From CAYPAV01 sp964408805 (lineage in GTDB: Bacteria > Pseudomonadota > Alphaproteobacteria > UBA8366), in the NCBI GenBank assembly GCA_964408805.1, contig CAYPAV010000003.1, forward strand, positions 186,001 through 250,000: 64,000 nt of DNA, given 5' to 3'. This document shows, one piece after another, positions 17,992 through 27,114 of the stretch. The translations under genes were made by a program, and so were the position numbers. How positions within the stretch are numbered: the first letter of the stretch is position 1; each line of letters starts with the position of its first letter. The notes under the pieces are model-generated. The model did no database searches and was not told the DNA's origin. It saw only the letters and a list, made by a program, of their open reading frames with translations.

Positions 17992-18178
17992 TTTCTTATT
18001 CCTTCACTACTTTTATCGCGACGGTCCATAAATAACCGGCGGCGCGCGCGGCCCTTTCAAATGCCATCAGGCCCGAGTCGTCAATTACACATGAGCACAG
18101 TTCCAAACTATTGCGACCCAACGTCGCAGAAGCGAAACAAGATCATTTGGGCGGCCGGAGAGCCTCGATATCCATGCC

Positions 18179-19363
18179 CTATATGACCGCGCGCTCTCGG
18201 AGATCCGCGATCGCCTCGGCATCGAAACCGATCTCGGCCAGGATTTCGTCCGAATGAGCGACGCATTCGGGCGTTGCGGTGACCAGCTTGCTGGGAGTCC
18301 GGCTCAGATGGATCGCCTGACCGATAATCGTCGTCGATCCCAGCTTTTCCGATTCGACCGTCTGAGCGATTCCGAGATGCCGGACCTGGGGATCGTCGAA
18401 GGTCTCCTCCAGGGTATTGATCGGCCCGCAGGGGACGCCGGTTTCGTTCATGATATCGACCCAATCGAGCGAATCCCGCACCACCGTCAACGCATCGATC
18501 TCGGCGTTCAGCGCATCGCGGTTCTCGGCCCGAAGCACCGCGGACTGGTACTCCGGCCGCTTGGCCATGTCCGCGTCACCAAGGGCCGAGCAGAATTTCG
18601 GCCACATCGCCGGCGTCGGCGCCATGGTGATATAGCCGTCCCGGGTCTTGAAGACGCCCATCGGCGAATTGGTCGGATGGTTGTTGCCGAGCTGCGGCGG
18701 CAGGTCCCGGTTCATGGTCCAACGCGCCGCCTGGAAATCGAGCAGGAAGATCATCGCCTCGATCAGCGAGGTCTGCACCCACTGCCCCTCGCCCGAGGTT
18801 TCGCGTTCGAGCAGCGCCGTGGTGACGCCGTTGGCGCAGAGAATACCCGCCGTCACGTCCGAGATCGCCGCCCCGGAACGCATCGGCCCCCGACCCGGCT
18901 CGCCCGTGACCATCATGTGCCCGCCCATGCCCTGGACGATCGGATCGACGCCCGGCCGGTTGGCATAGGGACCGTCCTGCCCGAAGCCGGAGATGCTGGC
19001 ATAGACGATCCGGGGATTGATCGCCTTGATGGTTTCGTAATCGATCCCGAGCCGGTTCTTGACGTCCGGACGGTAGTTCTCGACGATCACGTCGGCATCC
19101 TTGGCCAGCTTCTTGAAGATCTCGACCCCCTCCGGGTTCTTCAGGTTGAGCGTCAAGGAGCGTTTGTTGCGATGAAGGTTCTGGAAGTCGGCGCTGTGAC
19201 GGGCCGCGAAATCGGCCGGCTGGTCGTTTTCCGGCATCTCGATCTTTGTGACTTGGGCCCCCCAATCGGCCAATTGCTTTACCGCCGTGGGCCCCGCCCG
19301 CGCGCGGGTAAGATCGAGAACCTTGAATTTCGCGAGCGCCTTCGAGGCGGGTTCGAATGCCAT
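18179..19363 (-). CDS. CoA transferase family III (CaiB/BaiF type)
   Basis: A 394-residue enzyme that moves CoA between carboxylic acids. KVLDLTRARAGPTAVKQLADWGA near the N terminus is the family entry; ENYRPDVKNRLGIDYETI (about 95) and YASISGFGQDGPYANRPGVD (about 120-140) follow, and the catalytic Asp is expected in the GVDPIVQGMGG stretch. Interlocked homodimers are usual in this family. It starts 31 bases after the stop of an alpha/beta hydrolase on the same strand. The acid substrate cannot be read from sequence; formyl-CoA, carnitine and aromatic acids are all used by relatives. Confidence 0.88.
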   Translation of the reverse strand: MAFEPASKALAKFKVLDLTRARAGPTAVKQLADWGAQVTKIEMPENDQPADFAARHSADFQNLHRNKRSLTLNLKNPEGVEIFKKLAKDADVIVENYRPDVKNRLGIDYETIKAINPRIVYASISGFGQDGPYANRPGVDPIVQGMGGHMMVTGEPGRGPMRSGAAISDVTAGILCANGVTTALLERETSGEGQWVQTSLIEAMIFLLDFQAARWTMNRDLPPQLGNNHPTNSPMGVFKTRDGYITMAPTPAMWPKFCSALGDADMAKRPEYQSAVLRAENRDALNAEIDALTVVRDSLDWVDIMNETGVPCGPINTLEETFDDPQVRHLGIAQTVESEKLGSTTIIGQAIHLSRTPSKLVTATPECVAHSDEILAEIGFDAEAIADLRERAVI

Positions 19364-19394
19364 GTCGTTTCCTTCTTGATCTTGTTGGGTCTGC

Positions 19395-20096
19395 CTAGGC
19401 TTGCATCAGCCCGGCGAGTTCATCTCCATGGGTCAACATGGGGTGGTGTCCGGCCTCCATCACCAACCAATCCGCGCCGAGCTTCTCGGCGGTCCGGCGC
19501 TGGTGGGGTTCGCGCGGATTTTCGCTTTGGGTGCAATAGATCACGGTGGCCCGCCAGGATTGATCCCAAAAGGCGTCAAGCCCGCCCGGCGGCACGTCTG
19601 AGATGGCGATCGGATGGGCGGTTGCGCGATCGACGGCCCAAGTCTTCATTTCGCCCTCGAACTCCGCGAACAAGCCCTGTTCCAAACTCGCCCGGCTCGG
19701 ACCCCGGGTCAGCTCGGTCATCTCGTAGGGCGGCGCGTTGGGGCCGCGGACCACGATGTCCTTGACACTTTCGCCAGGCTGCGGGGCCAGCGCGTCGATA
19801 AAGATCAGGCGGGAGACTCGATCGCGCGCCAGTTCGGCGACCTTGGCCATGACGAAGCCGCCGGAACTCGTGCCGGCGAGAACGACGTCCTGGAGATCCT
19901 CGTAATACAGAAGATCGGCCACCTCCCGCGCTGTCGATTCAAAGGTAACACCCGCGTGCAAATGATGGCGCCGCTCTGCGCAGCCGATCAAGGTGGGCGC
20001 ATAGACCTCATGACCCGCCGTGCGCAGGCATTCTACCGTCGGTTGCCAGATCCAGCCCCCCTGAAAGGAGCCGTGAATCAAAACGAAAGTCGCCAT
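19395..20096 (-). CDS. Alpha/beta hydrolase
   Basis: A 233-residue hydrolase. The oxyanion-side LIHGSFQGGWIWQPTVE is at residues 7-23, the nucleophile elbow is GTSSGG (about 95-100, Ser in G-x-S-x-G), and the catalytic His is in EAGHHPMLTHGDEL near the C terminus. The pattern is that of the EstC/salicylic-acid-binding-protein esterase group acting on small esters. It is followed by a family III CoA transferase and preceded by an NAD-dependent epimerase gene, all leftward, possibly one catabolic transcript. Confidence 0.85.
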   Translation of the reverse strand: MATFVLIHGSFQGGWIWQPTVECLRTAGHEVYAPTLIGCAERRHHLHAGVTFESTAREVADLLYYEDLQDVVLAGTSSGGFVMAKVAELARDRVSRLIFIDALAPQPGESVKDIVVRGPNAPPYEMTELTRGPSRASLEQGLFAEFEGEMKTWAVDRATAHPIAISDVPPGGLDAFWDQSWRATVIYCTQSENPREPHQRRTAEKLGADWLVMEAGHHPMLTHGDELAGLMQA

Positions 20097-20193
20097 CGTT
20101 ATCTCCCTCGAAGTTCGCCCAAGACGGAAAGGGAGTTACGTCGCTTTCCCGCCTCGCCCAGGACACATCCGAACCCGGCCGCTCGAATTGGGG

Positions 20194-21300
20194 TCAGCGG
20201 TTCCGATGATCCGTCGACATGCCCGGTTTCTTCGGGTGCGCGTAGGGATGTTGATAGTCGGGGTCGATATGGTCGACTTCCGCCAGGCGGGCACGGGTCT
20301 CGCCATGAATTTTCGCCATCTCGTCCTCGGTCCGGTAATGAATCGCGAGATTCTCCAGAAATCCGGGATCCTCGGGCGGGTGTTCGAGATACCAGTCGAC
20401 CGTGCGTCGGATGCCGTCCAGCACCGGCACCGAATCGACATAGCCGAGTTCGCAGCGAATTTTATGAATATCGAAGAGTTGATGGTTGGCGGTCTTCCGC
20501 CGGATCATCAGATCGCGGGCGGGGTAGGCGAATTCCGGGGGCACGCTAATGATCTCGATCGTGGCGTCCATCGCCGCGGTAATCGCCTGGACCCATTGCG
20601 CCAGCGTCAACTGGTGCGTGTCGGCGCAGTTGTAGATCTGACCGCCGGCCACTTCGGGTCGGTCGACGGCAAGCAGAACCGCCTCGGCCATGTTCTCGGA
20701 ATAACCGCGCGAAAGCAGCGTCAGCCCGCCTTCCGGCAGAACCATATGCGGACGCCCATCGAGGACCCGGCGCATGATCCGCCACTCGTTCGGGGTGATC
20801 TGACGCGCCCCGTAGATCACCGGATAGCGGAGGTGGGTCGCGACATAGTTTCCGGCGGCATGTTGCGCCATCACCGCGTCCTCGCTGATCCGGGCAAGGT
20901 ATCCGAAACGAAATTCCGCCTCGCTTTCGATTTTCGGCGCGTCTTCCGGAAGCGGCACCTGGAGCCCGGTCGGAAACAGGGCGTCCGGAAATCGGGCCCC
21001 CTTATAACCGGGCGATCCACCGATGGTGATCAACCGATCGGTCAGCGGGACGACGACTTCGGCGACGTGGCGAATCCGCCCGTAGGTCGCGACGATAAGG
21101 TCGAATTTCCGCCCTTCCAGGGCCGCCGACAGGGTTTCCTTGAAATGGGGATCGCCGATGACCCGCTCGACATGGGCAGGGATCTCGTCGCTGTCGTGCG
21201 CGCCGCGATTGAGGATCGCGGTCTCGTAGCCGCGCGCGAGCAGGCCGTTCACGATAAAGGGGCCCGTGGGGCCCGTGCCGCCGATCACCAACGCCTTCAT
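20194..21300 (-). CDS. NAD-dependent epimerase/dehydratase-like protein (extended SDR)
   Basis: A 368-residue Rossmann protein. MKALVIGGTGPTGPFIVNGL starts with the nucleotide-binding glycine motif, and an acidic/amide environment follows in TAILNRGAHDS. The frame extends to 21330, but the ATG at 21300 is preceded by GGAGGAGAG. The usual YxxxK of SDRs is weak (RYPVIYGARQ carries the YG of the active-site region), so catalysis by the standard mechanism is uncertain. The later DLMIRRKTANHQLFDIHKIR resembles the C-terminal part of isoflavone-reductase or epimerase-like proteins. 97 bases before the alpha/beta hydrolase gene. Confidence 0.72.
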   Translation of the reverse strand: MKALVIGGTGPTGPFIVNGLLARGYETAILNRGAHDSDEIPAHVERVIGDPHFKETLSAALEGRKFDLIVATYGRIRHVAEVVVPLTDRLITIGGSPGYKGARFPDALFPTGLQVPLPEDAPKIESEAEFRFGYLARISEDAVMAQHAAGNYVATHLRYPVIYGARQITPNEWRIMRRVLDGRPHMVLPEGGLTLLSRGYSENMAEAVLLAVDRPEVAGGQIYNCADTHQLTLAQWVQAITAAMDATIEIISVPPEFAYPARDLMIRRKTANHQLFDIHKIRCELGYVDSVPVLDGIRRTVDWYLEHPPEDPGFLENLAIHYRTEDEMAKIHGETRARLAEVDHIDPDYQHPYAHPKKPGMSTDHRNR

Positions 21301-21427
21301 GCGTCTCTCCTCCACGGGATTGAATTTCAAGCTGAATTAGATCGCCGGGCCCTACCCGCCATGCCGGAGGGTCGAGGGAATTTACCCGTTACTGGTATCC
21401 GAGACCGCGCGACAGCGCGCCGGCCGC

Positions 21428-22297
21428 CTAGTCGAAGGCGGCTTCGGCCGCGGCGTCGAAATGATTCCGCCAGTCGCCGACGATGCCCTTGCGGAAAAAC
21501 GATGCCTCGTTCTCGTCGCCGCGCGTCCGGCCGCCGGATAGCGTTTCGAAGGACCCCGCGGTCCGGCAGGCGGCGATCGCCTCAGGCCCCGCTTCGACGC
21601 CGAGAAACGTCAGCATCCGCCCGATCTCCGCTGCCGCCTCGTCGTGCAGCGTCTCGTATCGAACTTCAAGATAGCGATCGGGATTGGTCCGGCCGAAGGC
21701 TTGCGCCGTCTCGACCCGGTTGCGCCAGGCCTCGCCGTAGGCGGCGGCGAACTGATCGAAGGTCAGGTTCTGCTGCTCGATCGCGGCCGGATTCCATTTC
21801 AGGTTATAGCGCCAGCCCGAGACCACGACATCGCGCCCATCACGGATGATGTGGATGAACTTCGCCGCCGGGAAGAGCCCCGCAAGCTGATCCATCGCGA
21901 GCGCATGTTCCGGCGTTTTCTCACCGATGCATTTGACATCACCGTCGTCCAGCCAGCGATCGAAGATAAGGGCCAGGGCCGTCCAAACGAGAACACCCAA
22001 ATCGGCGTCGTCGAGCGTCGGACAATAGGAAGGATTGCCAAATTCCGCGGCCCGCTCGTTCCGTGTCGTCGACTGCGCATTGTAGCTCTGAAAAGCCTTC
22101 GCCAGTTCCGGCACCAGGACATTTGTGAAATGCCCCTCGCCGCGGCTGACGATTTCCGGGTGCCCATCCAACAGGGCCTGGACCCAGGTCGTGCCCGATT
22201 TCGATCCACCGACCACGAAGAACAACTGTTTCTCGCGCAACCGCTGGATTACCTGTTCCAACCGTTCATTCGTGACGCCGCCGACCATTCCGGACAT
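21428..22297 (-). CDS. Sulfotransferase family protein
   Basis: A 289-residue cytosolic-type sulfotransferase that uses PAPS. GGSKSGTTWVQALLDGHPEI (about residues 28-47) is the 5'-phosphosulfate loop, and IRDGRDVVVSGWRYNLKW (about 155-172) is the 3'-phosphate-binding motif with the conserved Arg and Ser. Bacterial members sulfate lipids, saccharides or small metabolites. It is 127 bases upstream of the epimerase gene on the same strand. No adjacent PAPS-synthesis genes are visible. Confidence 0.88.
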   Translation of the reverse strand: MSGMVGGVTNERLEQVIQRLREKQLFFVVGGSKSGTTWVQALLDGHPEIVSRGEGHFTNVLVPELAKAFQSYNAQSTTRNERAAEFGNPSYCPTLDDADLGVLVWTALALIFDRWLDDGDVKCIGEKTPEHALAMDQLAGLFPAAKFIHIIRDGRDVVVSGWRYNLKWNPAAIEQQNLTFDQFAAAYGEAWRNRVETAQAFGRTNPDRYLEVRYETLHDEAAAEIGRMLTFLGVEAGPEAIAACRTAGSFETLSGGRTRGDENEASFFRKGIVGDWRNHFDAAAEAAFD

Positions 22298-22426
22298 CCC
22301 CTAGCGGACCGGCGGTTCGCCGCGCCCTCGATCGGCGCAACTATAAAACGCTTGCCCACCGTTTTCCAAGTTGGGCGATTTTCAAGATGATGGTGGCGCG
22401 CGGAGACCCGCCCGATCGAGAATGAA

Positions 22427-22927
22427 TTACGAGGTACCGCCTTCGGCGCCCGTTTTTTCTTCCACCGCTTCCGCGGTCGCCTCATCCGTACCCTCCGCCG
22501 ATTCCTCGCCGGATTCCTCGATGGTCTCGTCGATCACCTGTGCCGGACCGTCGTCCGTGTTCACCAGTGCCGAAAGCGTTCGGATATTCTGAGCAAAAAT
22601 CTTGAGGAGGGCGACGATCAGCAGATCGGATTTCTTCATCCTGCTTTCGAAGACATCGCGCGATATGGAAACCAGGACGGTCGCCTCTAGGGCTCTTGCG
22701 GATGCCATCCGGGGACTGTCATCGATCAGCGCCATTTCGCCGAAGATGCTGCCCTTCCCGACGAGGCCGAGACGTTGCTCTTCGCCGCCGCTTTCGCGGA
22801 TAATTTCGACCTTGCCCTTTTGAATCAGATAGGCGCGTGCGGCGCCCTGACCCTCGCGGAAGACGAAACTGCCTTCCCCGTGCGTTTCGCGATCGAGAAC
22901 CTTAACACCGTCATTCAATGATCCCAC
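22427..22927 (-). CDS. Cyclic-nucleotide-binding domain protein without output domain
   Basis: A 166-residue protein made almost entirely of one CRP-type cyclic-nucleotide-binding beta-roll. The phosphate-binding cassette is GSIFGEMALIDDSPRMASAR (about residues 79-98), with the Glu and Arg that hold cAMP or cGMP in family members. Instead of a DNA-binding helix-turn-helix it ends in a low-complexity acidic tail (about residues 134-166, Glu/Asp/Thr/Ala-rich). It may act through protein contacts. The downstream SAM hydrolase-like gene belongs to a separate leftward unit. Confidence 0.8.
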   Translation of the reverse strand: MGSLNDGVKVLDRETHGEGSFVFREGQGAARAYLIQKGKVEIIRESGGEEQRLGLVGKGSIFGEMALIDDSPRMASARALEATVLVSISRDVFESRMKKSDLLIVALLKIFAQNIRTLSALVNTDDGPAQVIDETIEESGEESAEGTDEATAEAVEEKTGAEGGTS

Positions 22928-22957
22928 TCCCGTCCGACGGTCGCTACAAGATGTTCA

Positions 22958-23713
22958 TTATAGACCATATTCACCCTCGAAAGCGACCATATCGCCGAGG
23001 ATGGCTCCGAGTCGCTCCACAGCCGATGCCCGATTGGCCGAAATTTCGACCAACCCCGCGGAGTTTACATACCAGAACAGTGCGCCTTCGGCGCTTTCGG
23101 AAAACGTCCGTGCGTGGGGAAGAATTTCATCTCCCACTCGGAGTTGTCGGTTCGGATCGACGGTCGCACTATCAAGCCCCGTGATAAGATTTCCGAACCG
23201 GTCGATATGGATGATCTCATCCAATTCATCGGGCCAATCGGCCCCGGCGAATTCCGTCGCCGTCAGTTCCGCCCCCGCGATCCCGGGATCATCGAGCGTT
23301 GCGCCCAAGGCCAGGCGCGCCGCCACCGGCGCGAAGAGATCGCGGCCGTGAAACGTTTCCGACAACATTTTGGGACGCCAGCCGATCCGCCAGCAGCGAG
23401 CGCTCGCCGCGCGCCTTCGGGCGATCTCGAACAAGCCGTTCTCCGGACCAACCATCCAGACACCGTCGATCTCGCAGATGACGGGCGGCCGGTCGCCGCC
23501 GACGCCGGGATCAACCACCGCAAGCCAAACCTCGCCCGGTTGCGAACGGCGGGACAGATGAGCCAGGAGATAGGCTGCGCGACGGGGATCATGCGCGGGG
23601 GCGTCGTGCATCAGATCGATGATGGGCACCTCGGGAGCGGTGCGCGCAAGGGCCGCCCGCAACTCGCCCGCATAGGGGCCCTCATGGCCGAAATCGGTAA
23701 AGAGAAGGATCAT
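22958..23713 (-). CDS. SAM hydrolase/halogenase-fold protein (DUF62)
   Basis: A 251-residue member of the SAM hydroxide adenosyltransferase family, which splits S-adenosylmethionine with water to adenosine and methionine. Family landmarks: LLFTDFGHEGPYAGEL at the N terminus, VVDPGVGGDR (about 75), GPENGLF (about 98), FHGRDLFAPVAARLA (about 130) and IHIDRFGNLITGL (about 175). The Asp usually found in the first motif (TDFG-xx-D-xY) is Gly here, so activity may differ. A GTG 18 bases upstream is an alternative start, but neither start has a clear ribosome site. A strong terminator sits immediately upstream, so this gene needs its own promoter or depends on read-through. Confidence 0.85.
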   Translation of the reverse strand: MILLFTDFGHEGPYAGELRAALARTAPEVPIIDLMHDAPAHDPRRAAYLLAHLSRRSQPGEVWLAVVDPGVGGDRPPVICEIDGVWMVGPENGLFEIARRRAASARCWRIGWRPKMLSETFHGRDLFAPVAARLALGATLDDPGIAGAELTATEFAGADWPDELDEIIHIDRFGNLITGLDSATVDPNRQLRVGDEILPHARTFSESAEGALFWYVNSAGLVEISANRASAVERLGAILGDMVAFEGEYGL

Positions 23714-23734
23714 TCGACGACTATAGCGCACAAG

Positions 23735-23763
23735 AAAAAACCGCCAAAGGAGCGGCGGTTTTT
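23735..23763 (-). terminator. Rho-independent terminator downstream of the Bax inhibitor-1 gene
   Basis: On the minus strand, AAAAACCGCC pairs with GGCGGTTTTT around an 8-base loop, and the T-run follows. It lies 22 bases after the Bax inhibitor-1 stop and 21 bases before the ATG of the SAM hydrolase-like gene. Confidence 0.85.
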
Positions 23764-23785
23764 CCGTTCGAAATGATCCTTCGCA

Positions 23786-24529
23786 CTAGTCGCGATTGCC
23801 GAGGAAGTGCAGCAGGAACATGAAGAGGTTGACGAAGTCGAGATAGAGCATCAGCGCCCCGTAGACCGCTTTCTTCTGGGCGATCTCGCCTGAATCGGAA
23901 ACCTCGTAATTGCTCTTGATTTTCTGCGTATCGTAGGCCGTGAGACCGGCGAATATCAGCACGCCGCCCGCAGAGATAATGAACTGCAACATCGTCGATT
24001 GCAGGAAGAAGTTCACCACCATCGCGATGATAATGCCAACTAACCCCATGAAGAGAAAGGTCCCGAAGCCGGACAGGTTTCGCTTGGTCGTATAGCCGTA
24101 AAGGCTCAACGCGGCGAAGGCACACATAGTGATGAAGAACACGCGGACGATACTCTCCCCGGTAAAGACCATGAAGATATGCGTCATCGAGAGACCCATC
24201 ACACCGGCATAAATCCAGAAAACCAGCTGCGCCGTCGGACCGCTCATCTTGTTTATCCCGAAGGACAGGATCATGACGAAAGCAAGCGGCGCGAACATCG
24301 CAATATAGGCGAGCATCGTCGGCTCGATCCCGCGCGCCGTCGGGACATAGAACATCTCCAGCAATGCCGGCACATTCAAGACACCCAGCGAGACGATACC
24401 CGTCAGCCCGACACCCATGGCCATCAAGTTGTAGACACGCAACATATAGGCGCGCAAACCGGCGTCGATCGCCGCGTCGTCGCGAGTCACCGTCCGCGCA
24501 AACGCCTGATTCCGTGGTTCCAAAGCCAT
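23786..24529 (-). CDS. Bax inhibitor-1/YccA-family membrane protein
   Basis: A 247-residue integral membrane protein with seven predicted hydrophobic segments, for example LMAMGVGLTGIVSLGVLNVP and FLFMGLVGIIIAMVVNFFLQ. SFGINKMSGPTAQLVFWIYAGVMG and the late LTAYDTQKIKSNYE are typical of the BI-1/TMBIM family; the TyrAsp near the last helix is the conserved pH-sensing region of bacterial BI-1 channels. A TTG at 24544 is an alternative start, but MALEPRNQAFARTV at 24529 is the usual N terminus. It ends before a clear terminator, so it is probably monocistronic. Confidence 0.92.
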   Translation of the reverse strand: MALEPRNQAFARTVTRDDAAIDAGLRAYMLRVYNLMAMGVGLTGIVSLGVLNVPALLEMFYVPTARGIEPTMLAYIAMFAPLAFVMILSFGINKMSGPTAQLVFWIYAGVMGLSMTHIFMVFTGESIVRVFFITMCAFAALSLYGYTTKRNLSGFGTFLFMGLVGIIIAMVVNFFLQSTMLQFIISAGGVLIFAGLTAYDTQKIKSNYEVSDSGEIAQKKAVYGALMLYLDFVNLFMFLLHFLGNRD

Positions 24530-24629
24530 AATTCCGACCCCCAAAAATTCGATTTACATAGCCCCCATATTGGGGTTTTCACCGTCCGATGCAACCATTT
24601 CCGGCGCTAATTCCAAAGCGCCCTTGGTC

Positions 24630-25934
24630 TTAATCGTTGCGGAGAACCGGTGCGGGCTTGCGACTCAAGGCGCGCCAAGTACCGGTGAAACCGAGCAGGG
24701 CCGTGATCGTGACCGCCAGCAATAGGGTCCAGAGCACCGGAGTGATCGCGAAATGCCAGGTCATGTCCATCACTTGCGCCACCACCGCCCAGGCGGCGAT
24801 CCCCCCGATCGCCACCGCAACACCTGTCGTGACCAGCGCCAGGAGCCCGACCTCGAGAAGATAGGCCAACAGCAGCTTGCCCCGCGTCGCCCCCAACACC
24901 TTCAGCACCACGGCGTCGTATATTCGCCGATGATGATCGACCGCCAGCGAGCCGCCGAGCACCAGCATCCCGGCCGTGATCGCCACCGCCGCCACACCGC
25001 GGACGGCGACGGCAAGGCTTGCGAGAATGGCGCTGACATCGCGCAATACATCCTTCACCCGAATGGCGGAGACGTTCGGCAAGGCACGAGCGACCGCCCG
25101 CTCGAGGGCCAGTTCCCGCTCGGGCGCCACCCGGACCGTCGCAATCTCGGTCTGGGGCGCCCCCGCGAGCATGCCGGGGGAAAACACCATCACGAAATTG
25201 ATCCCAAGACTGGTCCATTCAATCTGGCGCAGATTGGCGACTCGAGCCGTCACCTCCCGGCCCAGCACGTTGACGGTAATGGTATCGCCGACGTGCAAGC
25301 CGAAACCCCGCGCCGCCTTGGCGTCGAAGGACACCAGCGGCGGCCCGGTGTAATCGGACGGCCACCATTCGCCGCCGACGATGCGGCTTCCCGCATCGGG
25401 CGGGCGGCGCGCCCAGGTCAAGCCCCGGTCCCCTTGCAGAATCCAAGCGAAATCCGGCGGCGGGGTCAGTTTCTCGACCCGGATACCGGCGAGTTTCGTA
25501 ATCCGGCCCCGCAGGATCGGCACCCGCTGCATCGCCTCGACGCCGGGCTCGGCGGCGATGACGGCATCGAAATCCGCGGCCTGGCCCGGCTGGATATCGA
25601 TGAAATAGTAGCCGGGCGCTTCGCGCGGCAGAACCTGGGCGATCTGTCGGCCGAGATTGTGTTCGAGCAAGGCCGTCGCGACGAGGACCGTCAGACCGAG
25701 ACCGAGCGAAAGAACGGCACTCGTCGTCGGCGCGCCCGGACGGTGCAGATTGTCGAGGGCAAGACGCAGGAGCGGCCGGCGAAGTCGGGGCAGGCGCCGC
25801 AGACCATGGACAACCGCCCAGGCGGCGGCGCGGAAAAGGGCAAAGGTCGCGAGCGCGCCCCCGACATACCAAGCGGCGAGCTTAGGTGCCGCGGCGGTCG
25901 AGATCGCGAGGCCGCCCACCAAAACGGTGATCAC
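24630..25934 (-). pseudogene. YbbP-like ABC transporter permease, C-terminal fragment
   Basis: C-terminal half of an FtsX/YbbP-type permease, here 434 codons from a GTG at 25934. It carries the DNLHRPGAPTTSAVLSLGLG segment that begins the second half of YbbP proteins and the final FtsX domain with VLKVLGATRGKLLLAYLLEV and three more helices, ending RALSRKPAPVLRND. Reading the same frame upstream of 25934 gives ALFRAAGLSLGRRPGG, which is coding-like and belongs to the same protein, so the frame break lies upstream near 26010. Works with the YbbA-type ATPase in intact operons, probably in lipid or protein handling at the inner membrane. Confidence 0.8.
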
Positions 25935-27114
25935 CGCGATAGCGGCGACAACGGCCCCGCCCGGCCGCCGGCCGAGTGAGAGACCGGCCGCCCGGAAAAG
26001 CGCCGCCGGCCGCGGTCAGGAGTCCGAAGGCTGCGGCGCGGAGAAGCGGCCCCGCGTAAAGCGTGAAGGCCCCCGCGACCGGCAGACGGCCGTCGAGCAG
26101 CGGGGCCGCCGCCAAAGGCGCCGCCGCCCCCGCCAACAGGCCGGCCGCGACGCCGATCATGCCGATGGCCATCACCTGGATCAGGTAGATCCGGAAGACC
26201 AGGCGACGCGAGGCGCCGAGACATTTCAAGGTCGCGATCGCCGAAAGCCGCTCCTCGAGAAAGGCGCGGACCGCGTTCGCCACTCCGACACCGCCCACCA
26301 ACAGCGCCGTCAACCCAATCAGCGAGAGGAAGAGCGCAACCCGATCGACGAACCGCTGAATTCCGGGAGCCGCGTTCTCCAAATCACGAACCCGCCAGCC
26401 GGCGCCCGGAAATCGCGTATCCAACCGGGCGCGCCAGGTCGCGAGATTGCGCCCCCGTGGCAAGGCCAGGCGGTAGTGATAGCGAATCAAACTACCCGGC
26501 AAGACGAGCCCGGTTGCCGCGAGTGCCTGGTGGGAGGTCAGAACACGGGGCCCGAGCCGGAAGGCCCGCGTGCCGCGGTCCGGTTCGCGCGCGATCACGT
26601 CCGCCGCCACGAAGACCGCATCGCCGATCCGGAACCGATCACCCCGCTGTAATCCCAGATAATCCAACATGCGCTGATCGACGGCCGCCCCCCAGGCGTC
26701 GCCCCGCCGCGCCAATACGGGGCCGAGGGCACCGCCTTCTCCGAGCACCAAGCCGCCGAACAGTGGATAGCGGCCGTCGACCGCCTTCAGTTCGACGAGC
26801 CGGCGCTGCCTGCCGGCGAGCCGGCCCGCCATGACGCGCATCTCGGCCACCTCGGAGATCGCCCGCGTGTTTTGGACAAGCCAGCGGCGCTGCTCGGCAT
26901 TCACTTCTTGATGGGTTAGCCGTAGATCCACCTCGCCGCCAAGCAGGACGCGCCCTTCCGCCTTCAGCCCCGCGTGAATCGCGGCGGCCAGCGAGCCGAC
27001 GCCGGCGACCGTCGCGACCCCAAGGGCGATGCAGGCGAAAAAGACCCAGAACCCGCTCAATCCGGATCTCAATTCTCGCCGAGCGAGGCGCAGCGACAGG
27101 CGGGTCTCGTTCAT
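25882..27114 (-). pseudogene. YbbP-like ABC transporter permease, N-terminal fragment
   Basis: N-terminal half of the same permease. It starts MNETRLSLRLARRELRSGLS at 27114 and overlaps the ATPase stop by 4 bases (ATGA). It contains the periplasmic domain and the first FtsX domain, with FLEERLSAIATLKCLGASRR and following helices. After YAGPLLRAAAFGLLTA the frame becomes arginine/glycine-rich and no longer membrane-like, ending at 25882. Intact relatives continue with about a dozen more residues before an ALFR motif, so a short out-of-frame deletion near 26000-26015 is the simplest explanation. It may be a genuine mutation or an assembly fault in a GC-rich stretch. Confidence 0.8.

Noticed and set aside
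24563..24579. CCCCA-TAT-TGGGG hairpin followed by TTTT on the plus strand
   Set aside because: Orientation would end plus-strand transcription, but no plus-strand gene ends there; the stem is only 5 bp.
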